Positions 36,301-49,457 of a stretch of DNA of 64,000 nt are shown piece after piece (within the stretch, counting starts at the first letter, position 1; each line of letters begins with the position of its first letter). Source of the DNA: Copromyces sp. CBS 386.78. Its lineage: Eukaryota > Ascomycota > Sordariomycetes > Sordariales > Sordariaceae. The DNA is taken from contig MU839158.1 in the NCBI GenBank assembly GCA_030685235.1, positions 154,681 to 218,680 of the forward strand. The letters are read 5' to 3'. The position numbers and the translations under genes were made by a program. A model generated the notes under the pieces. It made no database searches. It was not told the DNA's origin and worked only from the letters and a program-made list of their open reading frames with translations.

Positions 36301-38541
36301 GACAGATGAAGGCAAGGCTCTCAAAGAGCAGTTCAAGGAGCGCGGCCTCAAGATGGATGAGGCCAAGACTGCTGAGGATATCTCGATGATCCTCAAGATG
36401 CGTTCCCAGAACCTGTTCGAACAGTCCAGCAACCAGCAGAAGCTGGAGCAGCTCGATATCGATGCCATCCTTGAGAATGCCGAGGTTACCAAAACCGATG
36501 TCGATGACAAGATCAATCTCAGCAGTGGTGGTATCGACTGGGATAACTGGATGCAGGTCACCGATGTCAAGGTCGACGATCTCGCCCTTGACTGGGATCA
36601 GATCATTCCAGCAGAGCAGCTTGCTGCCATCAAGGCTGAGGAAAACAGAAAGAAAGAAGAAGAGTATTTGGCAAAAACTATCGAGGAAAATGCTCCCCGA
36701 AAAGCTGCCCTGAAGGGCTCTAAGAAGAACGCAGAAAATGATCGGGCTGAGCGTCTGGCGAAGAAGCGACAACGCGAGAGGGAAGAGCAGGAGGAGCTCG
36801 AAGAGCAACGTGCATTGCTTTCCGATCCTAAACGCCCCCTTAATGAGAAGGAAACCCGAAATCTCATCAGGGCCTTTTTCAGGTACGGTTCCTTGGACGA
36901 TCGCGAGGAAGAAGTTGTCCAGGATGCTCGTCTTAGCGACAGAGATCGTGACTTCCTGAAGTCTATCATCGAGGACCTTGTTATCATCAGTCGCCGCGCT
37001 GTAGATGCGAACAATGAGAGACTTCGCGAAGAGGAAGCGAGGGCTGGCAAGCCGCTGGCGAAGAAGGACAAGAAGGCTGTACTCGTCGATTTTGGCGAGG
37101 TGCGGAAAGTCAACGCAGAGACTGTCGTGGAGCGCCCCCCTCAGCTCAAACTTCTGCGCCGTGTCCTTCGTGAGACTGGAGATGTTCTCTCTTTCAGGCT
37201 TCCTGAAGCTTCCAAGGCTGCCGCATATACTTGCGACTGGGGTGCACGCGAGGATGCAATGCTACTTATTGGAATCGACAGGTACGGATTTGGTGCCTGG
37301 ACGCAAATCAGGGACGATGCAGAGTTGAATATGCATGACAAGTTCTTCCTGGAGGAGCATCGTGTCGACAAACGAGAAGAACGAAAGAAGACTGAGGCCG
37401 TAGGGATTCAATCCCCCGGTGCTGTTCATCTGGTCCGGAGGTCCGAGTACCTCCTGTCTGTTCTGTTGGCCAAGCACTCCAATGATGCTGCTGCGAAGAA
37501 GGCAGTTGAGAACCACCATCGGAGCAAGAAGCTTCTCACGAACAACGGCCACCGCCGCGGCGAAGCTAGCTCCATTTCCGGGTCGCCTGCACCATTGGGG
37601 GTTAAGAAGTCTATTCCTCACAGGGACCATCACTACCGGACTCTCAGCACCGCGAATGATCGGGGAACCCCCAGGCCAGATCACAAACGGAAGTACGCCG
37701 ATGACTACGATGAGCGCAGCTCGAAGCATCGTCGTGTAGAAGACGAACGTCGTGGTACAGATGGCAAGGTCGACAAGAAGAAGGACAAGGCGCCCAAGGT
37801 CGATCCTGAAACCCTGGAGAAATGGAAGCGCGACAGGCAGAAGGCGGTGGAGCGCTTCCATGAACTTGCCAAGTTGAACAATGACGAGATCGATAGCTCG
37901 GATAACTTCCAACTTGTTTGGTCTCTACTTCGGCCGCTGAAAGCGAACATGGAACGAATCATGTACTCTAAGGAACGTTTTCCTGCGGCCAAAGAACGCG
38001 CCAAAATTTTGGGAGAAGAGATTCGCGCATTTGGCAACTTCCTCAAGCAACTTGAGGAGAAAAGCCCGCTGGATGGTTTGGAGCCACAGTTCTGGTAAGT
38101 CTACAAACTCATTCAGATTTTGCTCTTTTTTCACTGGCTGACGATATGTGCAGGGAATTCCTTTCTTCGATCTGGCCAATTGGAGAGGTCAGGGTGTCGG
38201 GCCGGCGACTCCAGCGTATGTTCGGCGACCTTTGCAAGAAGGATACCGAGCCCAAGGAGGACAGACCTCAGAATCTGAAGAAGCCGAGTCGTCAGGATCT
38301 TGAAGATGGCGAGATTGCTAGCGATCGCGACGACCGAAGATCTCGTGACCCTTACCGCGACGACCGCCGTGAGGACCGGCGCGAAGAGCGGCGAGAGGAG
38401 CCCAAACGGCGCCCGAACTATTACGAGAATGGCGATCGACTCAACTTCTATCGCCATCGTAGGGACACCGATAGGGGAGCAGCGGTCCGTCACTCGTGGC
38501 AGAGCAGCCGCAGTCCCTCTCAGCAGCAACGGCCTTACTAA
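33314..38541 (+). CDS. chd-1: CHD1 chromodomain helicase, nucleosome remodeller
   Basis: Five exons (33314..33727, 33783..33812, 33868..33964, 34029..38094, 38154..38541) give 1664 aa. The acidic N-terminus ends in YGLRRSSRPTQRR. Tandem chromodomains lie at about 270-440 (YIEKILG...YFIKWQGQSHSHNTWE; YYIKWKGLQYDECTWE). The SNF2 ATPase follows, with DEMGLGKT near 481, VDEAHRLKN, and helicase motifs including STRAGGLGINL and RAHRIGQ. A SANT/SLIDE-type DNA-binding part and the CHD1 C-terminal helical domain (about 1445-1560) follow. An Arg/Asp/Glu-rich tail ends in QSSRSPSQQQRPY. The last intron splits a Trp codon. CHD1 spaces nucleosomes over transcribed genes; in N. crassa it is known to influence chromatin and DNA methylation at the clock gene frq. 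The symbol follows N. crassa usage. Confidence 0.97.
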
Positions 38542-39898
38542 GGGAAACCCCTCTGCCTCTGGTCCATGGGGTTTTCACCCATCTATAATTGTTACTCAGC
38601 TCTTGCATTGTCTGGCGTACGGGTTTAGAGATATCTCGACTGGGGTTGTTGTTCTGTTTTTTTCCGCTCCTTATCCTCATGTGGGAGTTGACAAGCACAG
38701 CACACGGGCGTGGTGTTGCATTGGAACGAGCGATACCTGTGATGAGGAGTTTATTTTATGTTACAAAAAGGGCGCGCGCGTTCTACGAAAGGGTTGGTTC
38801 AGCATCATCTTATCACTGCTGATGCTAGTTATTTTTGTTGTTGTTGTGTGTGGTTTTTGCGAGAAACCGCGTGCGCCGAGATGCAGAAAACAAAGGCACG
38901 CAAGCAAGCGTCTACTACTACTTATTCAGGGCAAATCATCAACACATGCCTCACAAATTTTTGGTTTTTCTTTTTTTCAAGTTATCTCAACAACAGCATA
39001 AAATGAGGGGAAGGGAATATGAATGGTTGGTTCTGCGGTTCTGCAAAGCGTACAAAGAAGGGGAAGAAGAAAACGCACTTTGTTCGATACCTCTAGCAAG
39101 TTTCCAAGATCACTTGATTTAGGACAGGGGATGATTGATGGAAAGAGAAGAGAAGGAATCGCGACGCGTTGTTATTGTGTATTTTCCCCACTCACCTTCT
39201 GAGAGTGGTTACAGTTTAACTTGGAGAGGAGAAGAGAAGAGAACATTGATATGATATCCATGAAAGAAGCATCGCTGATCTCATTCTTTTCTTCTGTTCG
39301 TGTGCGCATTGCTGTCCTTTTTTTGTCCATCATTATCTGTGTATCACTCGATGGCCGATGTATGTTCTACAAAGTCGGGAAAGCGGTCCATAGAGGCATT
39401 TAGGTCAGATATCAACAACAACATCATCAGTATCACAAACCAGTGTCCCATCAGCGTTTCGGTTGTCTACCAAGGTAATGATATAGACAGGGTCGAGACA
39501 GATAGCCGTGCGTTTGTGGGCATCATGATCATTGATTGACAACTCAGAGGAAGACACTTAACACACCCAACCGTGCCAGAACGAACCACCCCATACTGCT
39601 GTTCTCTCCCCATTGTTATCGTGACATTCTTTCCTTTGGTGGCGCAACTACAGTTTGTTTGTTCACTTGAACCCCCCGATCCCCTCCATCTCATCTCAAA
39701 AAGAGAACGAAAACGAACGGGCCAAGGGGAGAAAGCTTATGGTGTTGAAGCATTACCATTCCATCATCCCCTCTACCTACAAACACATAAACCTAAAGGA
39801 CCAGAGTGCACACACATGGACAGAACCAAAATTGGAAAACAACAAAAAAAGGAGGATTACTTGGGTAGGGCAGCCAGCTGGAGTAGAATGAAGAGCCA

Positions 39899-39916
39899 AG
39901 AAAAAAAAAAAAAAAA
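39899..39916 (-). terminator. RNA polymerase III T-run terminator of the 5S gene
   Basis: An uninterrupted A run on the plus strand, so a T run on the 5S sense strand, begins directly at the RNA 3' end. This is the usual Pol III stop signal and is longer than the four or five T residues needed. Confidence 0.9.
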
Positions 39917-40038
39917 ACATACAGCACCTGGAATTCGCTGGTCGTCACCGACCCAACTACTAGTCAAGCAGTGATCGGTGGCTTATCTATGGGAGAGCGG
40001 ACGGGATCCCGAATTTTCCACCATCTATGGCCGTATGT
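39917..40038 (-). rRNA. 5S ribosomal RNA gene (dispersed, single copy)
   Basis: The minus strand begins ACATACGGCC and ends GGTGCTGTATGT, so the two ends pair to form helix I. Internal landmarks of Neurospora 5S genes are present: GATCCCGTCCGCTC, GATAAGCC (internal control region) and TAGTAGTTGGGT, then CCAGCGAAT near the 3' end. At about 122 nt the length fits the 120-nt family. N. crassa is known for roughly a hundred scattered, sequence-diverse 5S genes. This copy differs from the common type mainly in the middle helices and should be one of the minor isotypes. It lies in a spacer and points the same way as the sirtuin gene. Confidence 0.97.
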
Positions 40039-40063
40039 GCTGATTGATGTTGAATCATGAGTT

Positions 40064-40067
40064 TATA
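40064..40067 (-). promoter_or_regulatory. TATA element of the 5S rRNA gene
   Basis: A TATA sits at exactly -29 to -26 from the 5S RNA start at 40038. This position is the known upstream promoter element of Neurospora 5S genes. It supports both the start assignment and the view that this copy is active. Confidence 0.85.
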
Positions 40068-40827
40068 TTGTGAAGACCTTGGTAGAGGGTAGTAGAGCGA
40101 GTAAGCTACTTTGGTTTGGACCAGCTCAGTGATGGTGGATGATTGATTGATGTTGATGAATCATGGGGGCCAAGGTTTTACACCGTCGCCCAACCGTCGG
40201 TGAGAGAGGTTTGCGCTCCGCATAATTCACTTCTCTTTCGCATGTTGAGATTGGCCTAACAATGCTTAGCTAGATCTGGATACCTACCAGCGATGTAGCT
40301 GAGCTGTAGGCAACGCTCGTTGACCCATCGCTGCTCTTCAGACCAAAGATGGGTTCGCACCGACGCTCACAGACACAATCAGCGCACCAAAATACTATAT
40401 AGGGCGAAACTCAGATCACAAAAATGCTTCTTGTGTGTATTTCTCAAATTGTACGACGCATAGACTGTGACGCAACCCTTGATATTAGGCCCGTCCTCTT
40501 CGCGTGCTCTTCCATCAGAGAGGAAGTGGAAAAAGAATAGAAGAAGCTGAACCCGATCCACGATCAACCACCCAACCAAACCGACCATCCGCTGTCCGTG
40601 AGCCTGTCCGTCGCTTTATCTATACCGACGGAGGAAGCGGAGTGAAAAACGCCGATATGCTTTTTACCTGATACAAGTTGGCTCCTTGCAAAACCATGTG
40701 CCCCAAACCATTCATATTTTGTTTTGGTGTCAAGACTGCCAAACCCCCTCATCCATCCATCCTTCTATAGAGGTAACTCCAAAGCAACCTTATCCTCCAC
40801 CCACTCACTATCTGTTTGGACCAAGCC

Positions 40828-42885
40828 TCAGTCAATTAGATGCCCTATACCGCGAGGCTTCGACTTGGGCGAGATAGTAAGTGTGATCTCCCGCCCTAAT
40901 CCCGGTGCTCCCGACTGGCTCGAGCCGACACTGGGTGTCCTAGACCTGCTTCTCGTCGTCATGGTCGGGCGAGGAACCCTCACCGCCGTTGGTCGTAGGG
41001 ATGGAAGCACTGAGGAAACGTCCTTGTCGAAATCGTGAGGCGGCGATGACAGGTCCGAAGACGTATCAGGGTCAAAAGGGATCTGCTTCGCGTTTTCCTT
41101 CCCAGGTGCGGCCACGGCCTTTGTGGCCTTAAATGTGCGGTTGAGGGCGTTCTGGGGTTTGACAACCTCCTTCTTCTTCGTCTGCCGCGACTTGCGCTGA
41201 GGAGCAGAGCCAGGCAAGGGTTTGCGCCCACTAGTAATCGCGGTGCTGGCAGGGGTCGTCTCCTTGGGGGCAGTGGTTTTGCCAAAGGTAAGAATGCTCT
41301 GCTTCGCTGTGGTCTTGGTCGTCGGTTTCCGCGCAGGAAGTGTGGCACGAGGCTTGGGGCTCGCGCTCGGTGTCGGAATTCCGCCTTGTTTCTGTGCCAA
41401 CACCTTCGCGAGCGGCTTTTCGTCCTCGTCGTCTGACACAGAAGACTTGCGCTTGCATTGAAGTAGTACGTCAATCCTGCTCTTGCTAAGTGTGGCCTCC
41501 AACCGCTTCTCCTTCTTCTCATCCACCAGCCATGTCGTAGGATCTCCTATATCCTGCTGATCCCACTTTGGTAGGTTCAACAGCTCAGCTACATCGTCGC
41601 ATTTACCCTTGATGACGTAGTCCCAGCAGTCTTTGAATTCCGCTCCTTGAGGTTCGGGGTCAATATTGATCCAAGCTGTAATACCATCCCGACGGCTTCT
41701 GGTCAGTTGGCACATCTCCTTGACGAGCCTTCGAACGCCAGGAATCTTGAGAGTTGTGCCGACAACAATAACTGCGTCCGGAACCCTCTTCAAGTCTGCC
41801 TTGGAGACGTTTCCAATAGCCTCTTCATCAGGGTTGTATTCGTTGTACAGCACAATTCTGGGCCGTAGCCTGCCAATGCCATGACTCCGTTTTCCGGCAA
41901 ATGTCGTCCGTACCTCATCCTGTTCCTTGCACTTTGCGCAAAGAGGAGCTTCAGAGCCTTCGAAAAGCTCGGCGTTGAAGGGCTCCAGGTGGCTGCACTT
42001 TGTGCACACCATCTTTTCCAACCCACCATGAAGTTGGACGGTAACCGGCCATGGACCCTTTGCGTTTAGAGGTACATTGGTGGCTAGCGGTGGCATCTGG
42101 GTGTCTAGCGTATCGATATTTTGTGTGTAGAGTCTTAGTAGTCGTCCCTCCTCAGCCATGGAGGCCAGCATATGGTGGAATGGCGTGGGCTTCGCTTGTG
42201 ACGTCAATTGCGCCAGTTCGCGCACCATGGTGTGGAAAGACTCAGTAGAGTCATCGTGTTTGTAGACAGACGCGTCGAAAAGGTGTTTTCCAGACGCCTT
42301 CAGCTTGTGCTGACCGCGTAGCGTCGCGAAGAGGCCGGTGGACGAGCGGAAATCGGGGACTGAAAAAGCGCGTCAGCAAGGTCCGAGAGAAAATTGGCGC
42401 GTCATGGGCTGTCTTGGATGCGGAGATCTTGAAGGGAAAGTGAACTAAAAAGGGGTAAGGGGAGACCTACTACCAGCCGAGACGGATATGCCAGCACCGG
42501 CAATGACGACAATTTTCTTTTTCCTCCGCAGAGCCGTCAATAACCTATCGAGGTTCTCATCGGCTTCTTCCAGACGATTTTCAAGATCGATACGCTCTGT
42601 GGTACGGGGCCTTGGCGGTGCAGCGGTGCGGCGACGCTTCGCCGGAGGAGGTCCATCTGTGCAGACCTGGATTTCCTGGGCCGACTCTGAATCGGGCCCC
42701 TTCATGGGGGAAGCGCTGCCAGAGGGTATCGAGCTGGAACTAGGAGAGGGATAGCGGTTCGAGGCATCGAGTAGCAAAGGCGTGGGAGGTAGAGAAGGCG
42801 ACTGAGAGAGAACTGAGAGCGGAGAGGAGGGTAGAGAGCCAGATGATGAGGAGTCGGACGTTTTTTTGGGTCGCAGGCAGTCCAT
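40828..42885 (-). CDS. nst-3: Hst3/Hst4-type NAD-dependent histone deacetylase (sirtuin)
   Basis: Exon 1 is 42885..42471 and exon 2 is 42359..40828, separated by a 111-nt intron with donor GTAGGT. The join gives AGAGISVSAG-IPDFRSSTGLF, so the NAD-binding motif spans the junction; total length is 648 aa. After a Ser/Pro-rich N-terminus come GAGIS, PDFRS, TQNIDTLD and the catalytic His in QLHGG (about residue 248). Zinc ligands CTKC (about 258) and CAKC follow, then VGTTLKIPGV. The C-terminal 230 residues are basic, Lys/Thr/Ser-rich and disordered. Family members remove acetyl groups from histone H3 (K56 in yeast) and support genome stability and silencing. The name nst-3 is recalled from N. 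crassa, where it adjoins chd-1; the family call does not depend on it. Confidence 0.93.
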
Positions 42886-45000
42886 AGCTGCTGCCTTTAA
42901 ATGCGCGGGTCCCGCTGCAAGCTCAATTGCTGCTACGTCTTCTCCAGCGGCCCTGCAGTGCCTGAGCGTGATTACTTTTTGGTGGACGAGCGGGTGGTGA
43001 CGAGGGGTTGCGATTTGCCGGTTTTTGGTTTGCTTTTCGCGATGCTATGTCATGGCCGAATTGGAGAAGCCCTTTTGCGCCCATTCAGGTGGGCAAGTCG
43101 TCCAGGTCGTTGTCGCCGTCGTCTCAATGGGGAGGACAAAGGAGAGCCAGCTGGGCGGCTTGCTAAGTCGTTGTAAATGAAGAGATGGGCGAAGTTGGTG
43201 AGTTCAAGTTGAGGTCCTGCAACCTGGGAAAAAAGGACTGTTGCTGCGGTACGCAGAGCCCTGGGATGGTTGTTAAGAATAAGAAGTCGCACTTGTGCCG
43301 TTCGGCTGCGGTGGCAGACAGACACCTTCGTTCAACAATAAAATCCAGAGCAAGGAAAGGTTCAATGGTGAGTTGCGAAGGTTGCGTACAAGTATCCACC
43401 CGCACACTAGTTCTAAAAGTCCTTGGCTGCTGTTGGTGGAGGAATGGATGCCCCAGCGTTCTATGCAGACGCGGGCAGACGGGGAGATGGGAAAAGTACG
43501 TTTATAGATTGCGGGCAGGCTTGCATGTGCGCAAGGAGATTCTAGCGTGCAACACGATTGGACAGGTTTTGGTATTGGGGCTCTGGGACGGGTTGGCAAC
43601 TCAGAGCTGGATGGAATCCGGCCTTGTTCATTCCGAGAATGTGTAGAGACAAAGACAACGACAGCTGTTGGTTGGGTAACGCCAACTCTCACATGAGTAT
43701 TGGATTGAAGAATAATTCACTTCCATCGTCGGATAGGTATGTCGTAGAGAGAAGAGAAAACTGGTTTATTTGCGTTGATCATGGCAGACAAGGCATGGCC
43801 TTATTGAGGAAAGTATAATAGGAGATCTGTTTGGATGGAAGACCCAACCGACATGCAAGGTACCTCTTGCTGTTGATAAAGAGTACATATACATTACTTA
43901 TTAAGACCATTGGGTTTGGGCGTTCTTTTCTTGTTTTCCCACTGAGCCCAGGAAACTCCAGAATGACACCAAGGCAAGAACAAAGTACGGATGTTCATCC
44001 TCAACCATTGAGACCAGGTTCTGAGACTTCAGGCAAAAAGGTAGCCCCCGAGAAAACAAGGCGGCTCCACCACAACAAAGAAGTTCTTGTCACTGTACGG
44101 TTGCCGGGAAACGGGGCGGACCCACCCTGCAGCTCTTAGTGCCGCCCTCCCGCCCCACGGACCACGGATCAGGGACCGCGCTACCAGCCCCCAGAATGAC
44201 TGCCAAAATTGGGAGCGCAAGCCACACGTGGCTAGAGAGGTTTGAAAGGGCTTGTGTTATCCCCGCAGCCCCGGTAACGAACGTCAAGGCCTTACGAGGC
44301 GTTACACCATCATAACTTGTGCGTAACAACGGGCTGGGTGGAGACACAGTGCCTACTGTAATCTGTCCCGTCGCGATCACCGAAATGGAGACTGGAGCTT
44401 CATTCGGCAACGACACTGCAGCTTTGTTTCTGTACTCTCAAGACCTCAACTGTGTCAAGACCGATCCCGCCTCATTTGAATAACTCAGTTCCTTCCGTCT
44501 CGTTCAGAAAAGCCCCGTTGTTTGGACATTCAAAGATACCGTTCACCAAGTACCTACACCCGTACAACATTCATTACCAGCCAGCCGTTGTCACAGTTCC
44601 TGCAAACTGCACATACAAACGCCATCCGACTCAGGTTCTCGACCAGCACCAAGGCTGCTTTCATCTGCACTCTCGGATTTGCAAAGGTTTCCCGCCCGGT
44701 CCGAATTGCATCGGCACACGACTACACTACAGCATATAACACCGCACTTGAATAATTCTATACGGCGCTTCTCATCCTTATCCCCGCCTCTCGTTCTTGG
44801 AGACGTCCCAACTCGTACGACTTTGCAACACCATCTGCCAAATTCGGCCTCTTAGCACACACGTATTTTACTGTTGGACATCGGATTTGGCGCGAGGGTA
44901 TGGTCAGTACGGTGACCACGACAAGCTTGGCGAGTCAAGAGAGTCAAGAGACTCCCGGGGTACTCAAGACCCCTAGTGGAAGCCTGGAAAGGTTACAGCT
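42886..45000. other. Divergent promoter region of the sirtuin and med16 genes
   Basis: The 2.1 kb between two divergent start codons contain no frame longer than about 150 codons and none resembles a known family. A short direct repeat (GAGTCAAGA twice) lies just before the med16 start near 44932-44950. No tRNA or other RNA gene is visible. Confidence 0.5.
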
Positions 45001-48000
45001 ATGAGCGGCCACGACATACCCATCCAGCTCTTGGATGGAGGCTCCATGGACGTCCAACACATGGATACCGCCATGAACCTCGACGATGTGGATGTCGATC
45101 TCTTTGGCGATTCTGTCATGGTGGACACCGCCTTGGATGGCCTGTCTGCCTCGAGGCCGATGCCGTCCAAGCACCTGCGCCAACGGCTGGATGATCTGAG
45201 AACCCATGGTTGTCATCAGGCCATCGCATGGTCACGGCAGGGTACCATTGCCTCCATCACCAAGGATGGCCGCTCCGTCGAGTTTCGCTTCCTGAGGTGC
45301 CGTCCAGAGGATGCCGGCTGGGAGTTGAGCGAACCATACGTTTATAGTACTGCCGTTATCCCTATGCATACTACGGCTGGTCCTATAGTTCATCTGGCCT
45401 GGTCCAACACACACGAGCTCGCCGTCGTCGACGCTGTCGGCCGCATCACCATTCTCAACCTCACCATCATGCTCAACCGCCCCTTTATAACCCGGAAGTG
45501 GGATGGCGACCCCGTTGACGACCTTCACGCCGTTGTCGGTTGCTACTGGCTCCCTGTATTCAACCCCAGACAATTCAACTCTCTCTACGGACCTGCAGTA
45601 TGGGTGCAGCCCGAAGATGCGAAAGCTCTGGGCGATGGGCTGTACAAGTATGAGGTTTCGTACACAAAGACTACAGGCCCTCATCATCCCAATCCGAACA
45701 GAAATGCCTTGGTCTCCATCACCACAAACGGTCTTCTCAGATTGGTGTTCCTGAACAACAATGGTCGCCTCGAAGAGACTGCCATTGAGCTAGAAAGCAT
45801 CACTTCCTCGGACGATCTAATTACCCATGCCGCTCTTTGCAACGACAGGAATACTCTCCTGATCGCCCTTGCTACAGCCTCCAAGCAATTGCGGATTGTC
45901 AGAGCCATGATCTCATGGGGAAATGACAAACCTTCCGAGAAGCAGGCACATTCACAAAACGCGACTTTGACGCCATCTATGCTAGAGCACCATGTGGCCG
46001 TCGCACCCTGGCTCCAGCACGATTCAAACGATCCAGTGCTGGATGAATCCATGTCTCAGCTGTCCCTTATCGAATTCCTCCCATCTATTCCCAAAGACAA
46101 GAACCTACAGGCACATTATAATCCCGTTGTTCTCACGGTACGCTCTCACTTGCCAGTTGAAGGCGCTTCTCTGTACGAGCAAGAACCTACTAGTGTTATT
46201 GATCGGTGGGAAGTCGTGAGCGAGCAGCCACAGACTTTACACCCGGCCTTTGCCCAACTGAACACCGGAAATAGTACGACAAATCCCAACGTAAGAAGAC
46301 TTCTTGAACCATTACACAATCATGCTATAAGCCGCTAACCTTAAAACAGCCCATGACCCGCCTACGTAAACTGGACTCGGTTGTGATACCCAAAATTGTG
46401 GTTTCTGTTCAGGTCATGTATCTAGGCAAGGTGGTATGCTTTGCCTTCAGCGATGGCACCATCCAGTATCGCGACAGGGTTACTATGATGGAGATGTTTA
46501 ACGAGCATAGTGTTCACCGTGTCCTCAGCCCGCATGACGTAGGGTTCCAATACGCCAACGACACACCATGTAAGCCTCTATACCGCCCTTGAACACTCGT
46601 CTGCCCCTGCTAACCACTCCTATTTCACCAGGTCTTCAGGTTGCCTTCTCGCCTACTAATTGCTCTTATGTTCAAATATCCGAAGACTGGGATATAAAAT
46701 GGAATAGCATGCGATACACATTAACAGATCCCAGTACTGCGTTACAAGGCGGTGAGTTTTGGCCTCGAAGATCGTTTCTGAATGTTCCTTACTAAAACCC
46801 AGTAGCCCAGCAAAGCGCCGTAATGGCAGCCTTGATTCTTGCTTTATCCTCGGCCATCACTGCATCAAACAACTTTGATGATATCCTGGCGATGGCCCGT
46901 CCCTTCAATGAGAATTCACGTAAGACCATCCCTTGAGCTTCTCGACTCAAACCACCATATACTGATACGTATGAATAGATTTTGCGGCTACTTGGGTCAG
47001 AGATACAGTCAACATTCTCAAAATGAATTTTGACTTTTCCGACGAGGCTCATCATGACGCATTGATTCGGAACCCCTTCTTGCAAATGTGTCTCAGCATC
47101 CTCAACCACATGAGCTTCCGTGGCGAGTTCCGGCCCAGGTCCTATGAAGGAAAGCTATCTTTCCTCATACTCCAGGTCCGAAACTTTATCGTCCTCGTGA
47201 GCCTCTCGCTTAACGCTCCCAAGAGTCTGGGGATCAGTCCACTAGACGAGTCAGAGGTCGTCGAAGTCTTGGTCGGCTGCGTCACATGGGCGCATACTCT
47301 GATGGGGTGGATGGTCGATTGCCTCTTCGACCTCGCCGATGACCCGGCCTTCATGAGCATCTTGAACGAGCAAAAGAGGTTTCCCGACCTGGCCAGCTTC
47401 CTCAAGGCCCGCGGTGATGTCTCCCTACATCTCCTCTGCTGTTCCTCAGCCCGCGGCTTAATCACCGTCGCCTGCCGCAGACTAGCCCATCTCGAGGGCA
47501 TGAGCTTCCGCGCAGTTCGCTACTGGGAAGCAAACCGCCTGAAGACCGAAAACAACGACTGTAGCGGCGGCGGCAAAGCCCTCCCCGACAGCCTCTACTT
47601 CGCCTACCAAAAGATGCAACATGCCGCCCAAGCGTGTCTGATCAAAGTCCAAGAATTCGAAAGGATCCTGCAGGGTTTCGCCCAGGACGTACGCACAGCC
47701 TACCAAACGAGCCTCTCCCGGCGCCAATCCGGTAGCCAACAACCACCCCAACAACATCCATCCCCACAACAAAACAAAAACCAACAACCCCAGAACGCAG
47801 AAGACCAGTTCATCAAGAAAGCCCAAGCCCACTGTGAACTCGACATGCTCTTGGGTGCCAACCCCCCGCCTTGTTTCCGCGAGGTCCTCCTCAAGTTCTT
47901 CACACAAACCCTGCCTGTGTTCAAGAGCCACGTCGACCCGGCTAAGCTGTACTTTGCCAACTACGAGATTCTTGACATTGAAGAAAACCCGAGGATCTTG

Positions 48001-48621
48001 GCGGCTAGGAAGGCTAGGCGCAAGTATATTGATGTTTTCACAAGACGGGAGATTACTTTTCCTACCACTTCGTCAGGGGATGCCACCCGTGGTGCTGGTG
48101 GCGGTGGTGGTGAAGAGGACGTCAAACGAGAAGGCGCTGGTGCGGCTGGAGAAGGCCAAACACCGAATCCAAATACCCTCGCACCAGGCGGCGGCGGGAT
48201 CTCCATCAAGGTCGAGCCCGGCGCTGGATCTGGATCTACGCCCAGCCTTAAGGGGGGGATATCTACCCCGGCGGGCGGCGGTGGTAGCGGCGGTGGAAAC
48301 CCCAACAAGGCAACTGGGAACAATGCCACTGGAGCTGCGAATGCCGCCACCAACGGAGCAGGAGCAGGAGGAGGAGGAGCGAACAACAACAACAACACCG
48401 CCACTGGCACCGAGAACCCCAGCAATCAATGGCGGCGATGCGTCCGTTGCACATCCGTCATGGAAGATTCCCCTGGTAATCACTCCAAGGCAGGCTTCAC
48501 GTTTGTGCTGGCGCAGCAGAGGAAATGTTCGTGTGGTGCTTGGTGGGCGTTGGTTCCCAAGGTTACTACTACGGGTAGTACGGGGCAAGGGTCTACTGCT
48601 ACGGAGGAGGAAGGTGAATAG
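45001..48621 (+). CDS. med16: Mediator complex tail subunit Med16/Sin4
   Basis: Five exons (45001..46290, 46350..46569, 46632..46751, 46803..46919, 46979..48621) give 1129 aa. All junctions have standard donors (GTAAGA, GTAAGC, GTGAGT) and close in frame. Residues about 60-430 form a beta-propeller-like region with repeated short strands (AIAWSRQGTIASI; VHLAWSNTHELAVVD). A helical middle section contains GVAQQSAVMAALILALSSA and CLSILNHMSFRGEF. A long Gly/Ala/Asn/Pro-rich linker (about 920-1070) precedes a conserved end with WRRCVRCTSVMED and CSCGAWWALVP, whose CxxC and CxC pairs look like a zinc site. Med16 is a tail-module subunit linking activators to RNA polymerase II. An alternative acceptor eight bases further in exon 4 was rejected because it leads to a stop. 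Confidence 0.92.
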
Positions 48622-49457
48622 TGCACATCATCATACAAGAACCTGGACCCGGACGTTCTGATGGTGGCGTGGTTATTTAAACTGGACCCTAGTGTCCGAG
48701 GACTGACAGCGTTTCGTAAAGTATAATCATGGATGAGAAAGTGATTGATGGGGATGGGGTATAAGTTGGGAAAGGGCGGTCGTGACCGGAGCGGTGGGAG
48801 TATGATTAATCAGGATAGGATAGGGTAGGATAGAAAGAGGAATGGAAATGAAAACGTGGGTTTGATTCATTGGAAGTATTTGTGCTTGTTCTTTCACATA
48901 TCACGATATGTTCTGGGAGATACAAAGATCCAGAGAACGGGAAAACGTGGGCGATGCCGGCAGTCGTTAAAAGACCCCTGACCATAACCGCTGTAGCGGA
49001 TCATCCCAAGCTCACCAGACCGGGGAAAAGCCCGGGGTAAGGGACAATTACGGGCGGGTCGAGTGCGGGGGAGGGGATACTGTCCGCTATAATCTCCGAT
49101 ATCCACACACCATTTAGGTTGACGCCATGGAATCCTAAGGTACTCTTCTAGAGCTGGCACTCCCCGTGAGCACAGCAAACCGGGTCAAAGTTTCACCAAA
49201 GACACGGTGACAGTTCAGCCGCCGCCGTCTCTGGGCCAGGCAGAATAGGTATTTCTGGCTGGGGTGATGAGGTTTAAATGAAGATGTCTTCCCGTTTGGG
49301 GACGATTGTCTGCGAGGATTCATATCTTCTCGTCTCTCCAACTCTCGTCCGGACATCGTCAGCAAACATCATTCTACGGACCGGTGCCTCCTATCCTCAA
49401 CCTTTACAGTTTCTCCTCATTTTTTAAGCTTAAAGGTTAACAAGTATCACCACCAAG
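48622..49457. other. Spacer between med16 and the DUF3500 gene
   Basis: These 836 bases hold the med16 3' UTR and the promoter of the next gene in the same direction. A short run of GGATAGGATAGGGTAGGATAG lies near 48815-48835. Nothing else stands out. Confidence 0.5.

Larger units (their letters stand above)
38542..40827. other. Convergent spacer holding a 5S rRNA gene
   Basis: Between the facing ends of chd-1 and the sirtuin gene there are 2.3 kb without protein-coding genes. The left 1.3 kb is T-rich and is probably the long 3' UTR of chd-1. The 5S rRNA gene at 39917-40038 is the main feature. A TGATTGATGTTGAATCATGA motif just upstream of it recurs in altered form near 40143-40165. No other RNA gene is recognised. 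Confidence 0.55.

Noticed and set aside
36152..37912. Several 170-218-codon minus-strand frames opposite chd-1
   Set aside because: They overlap conserved CHD1 coding sequence and show no domain.
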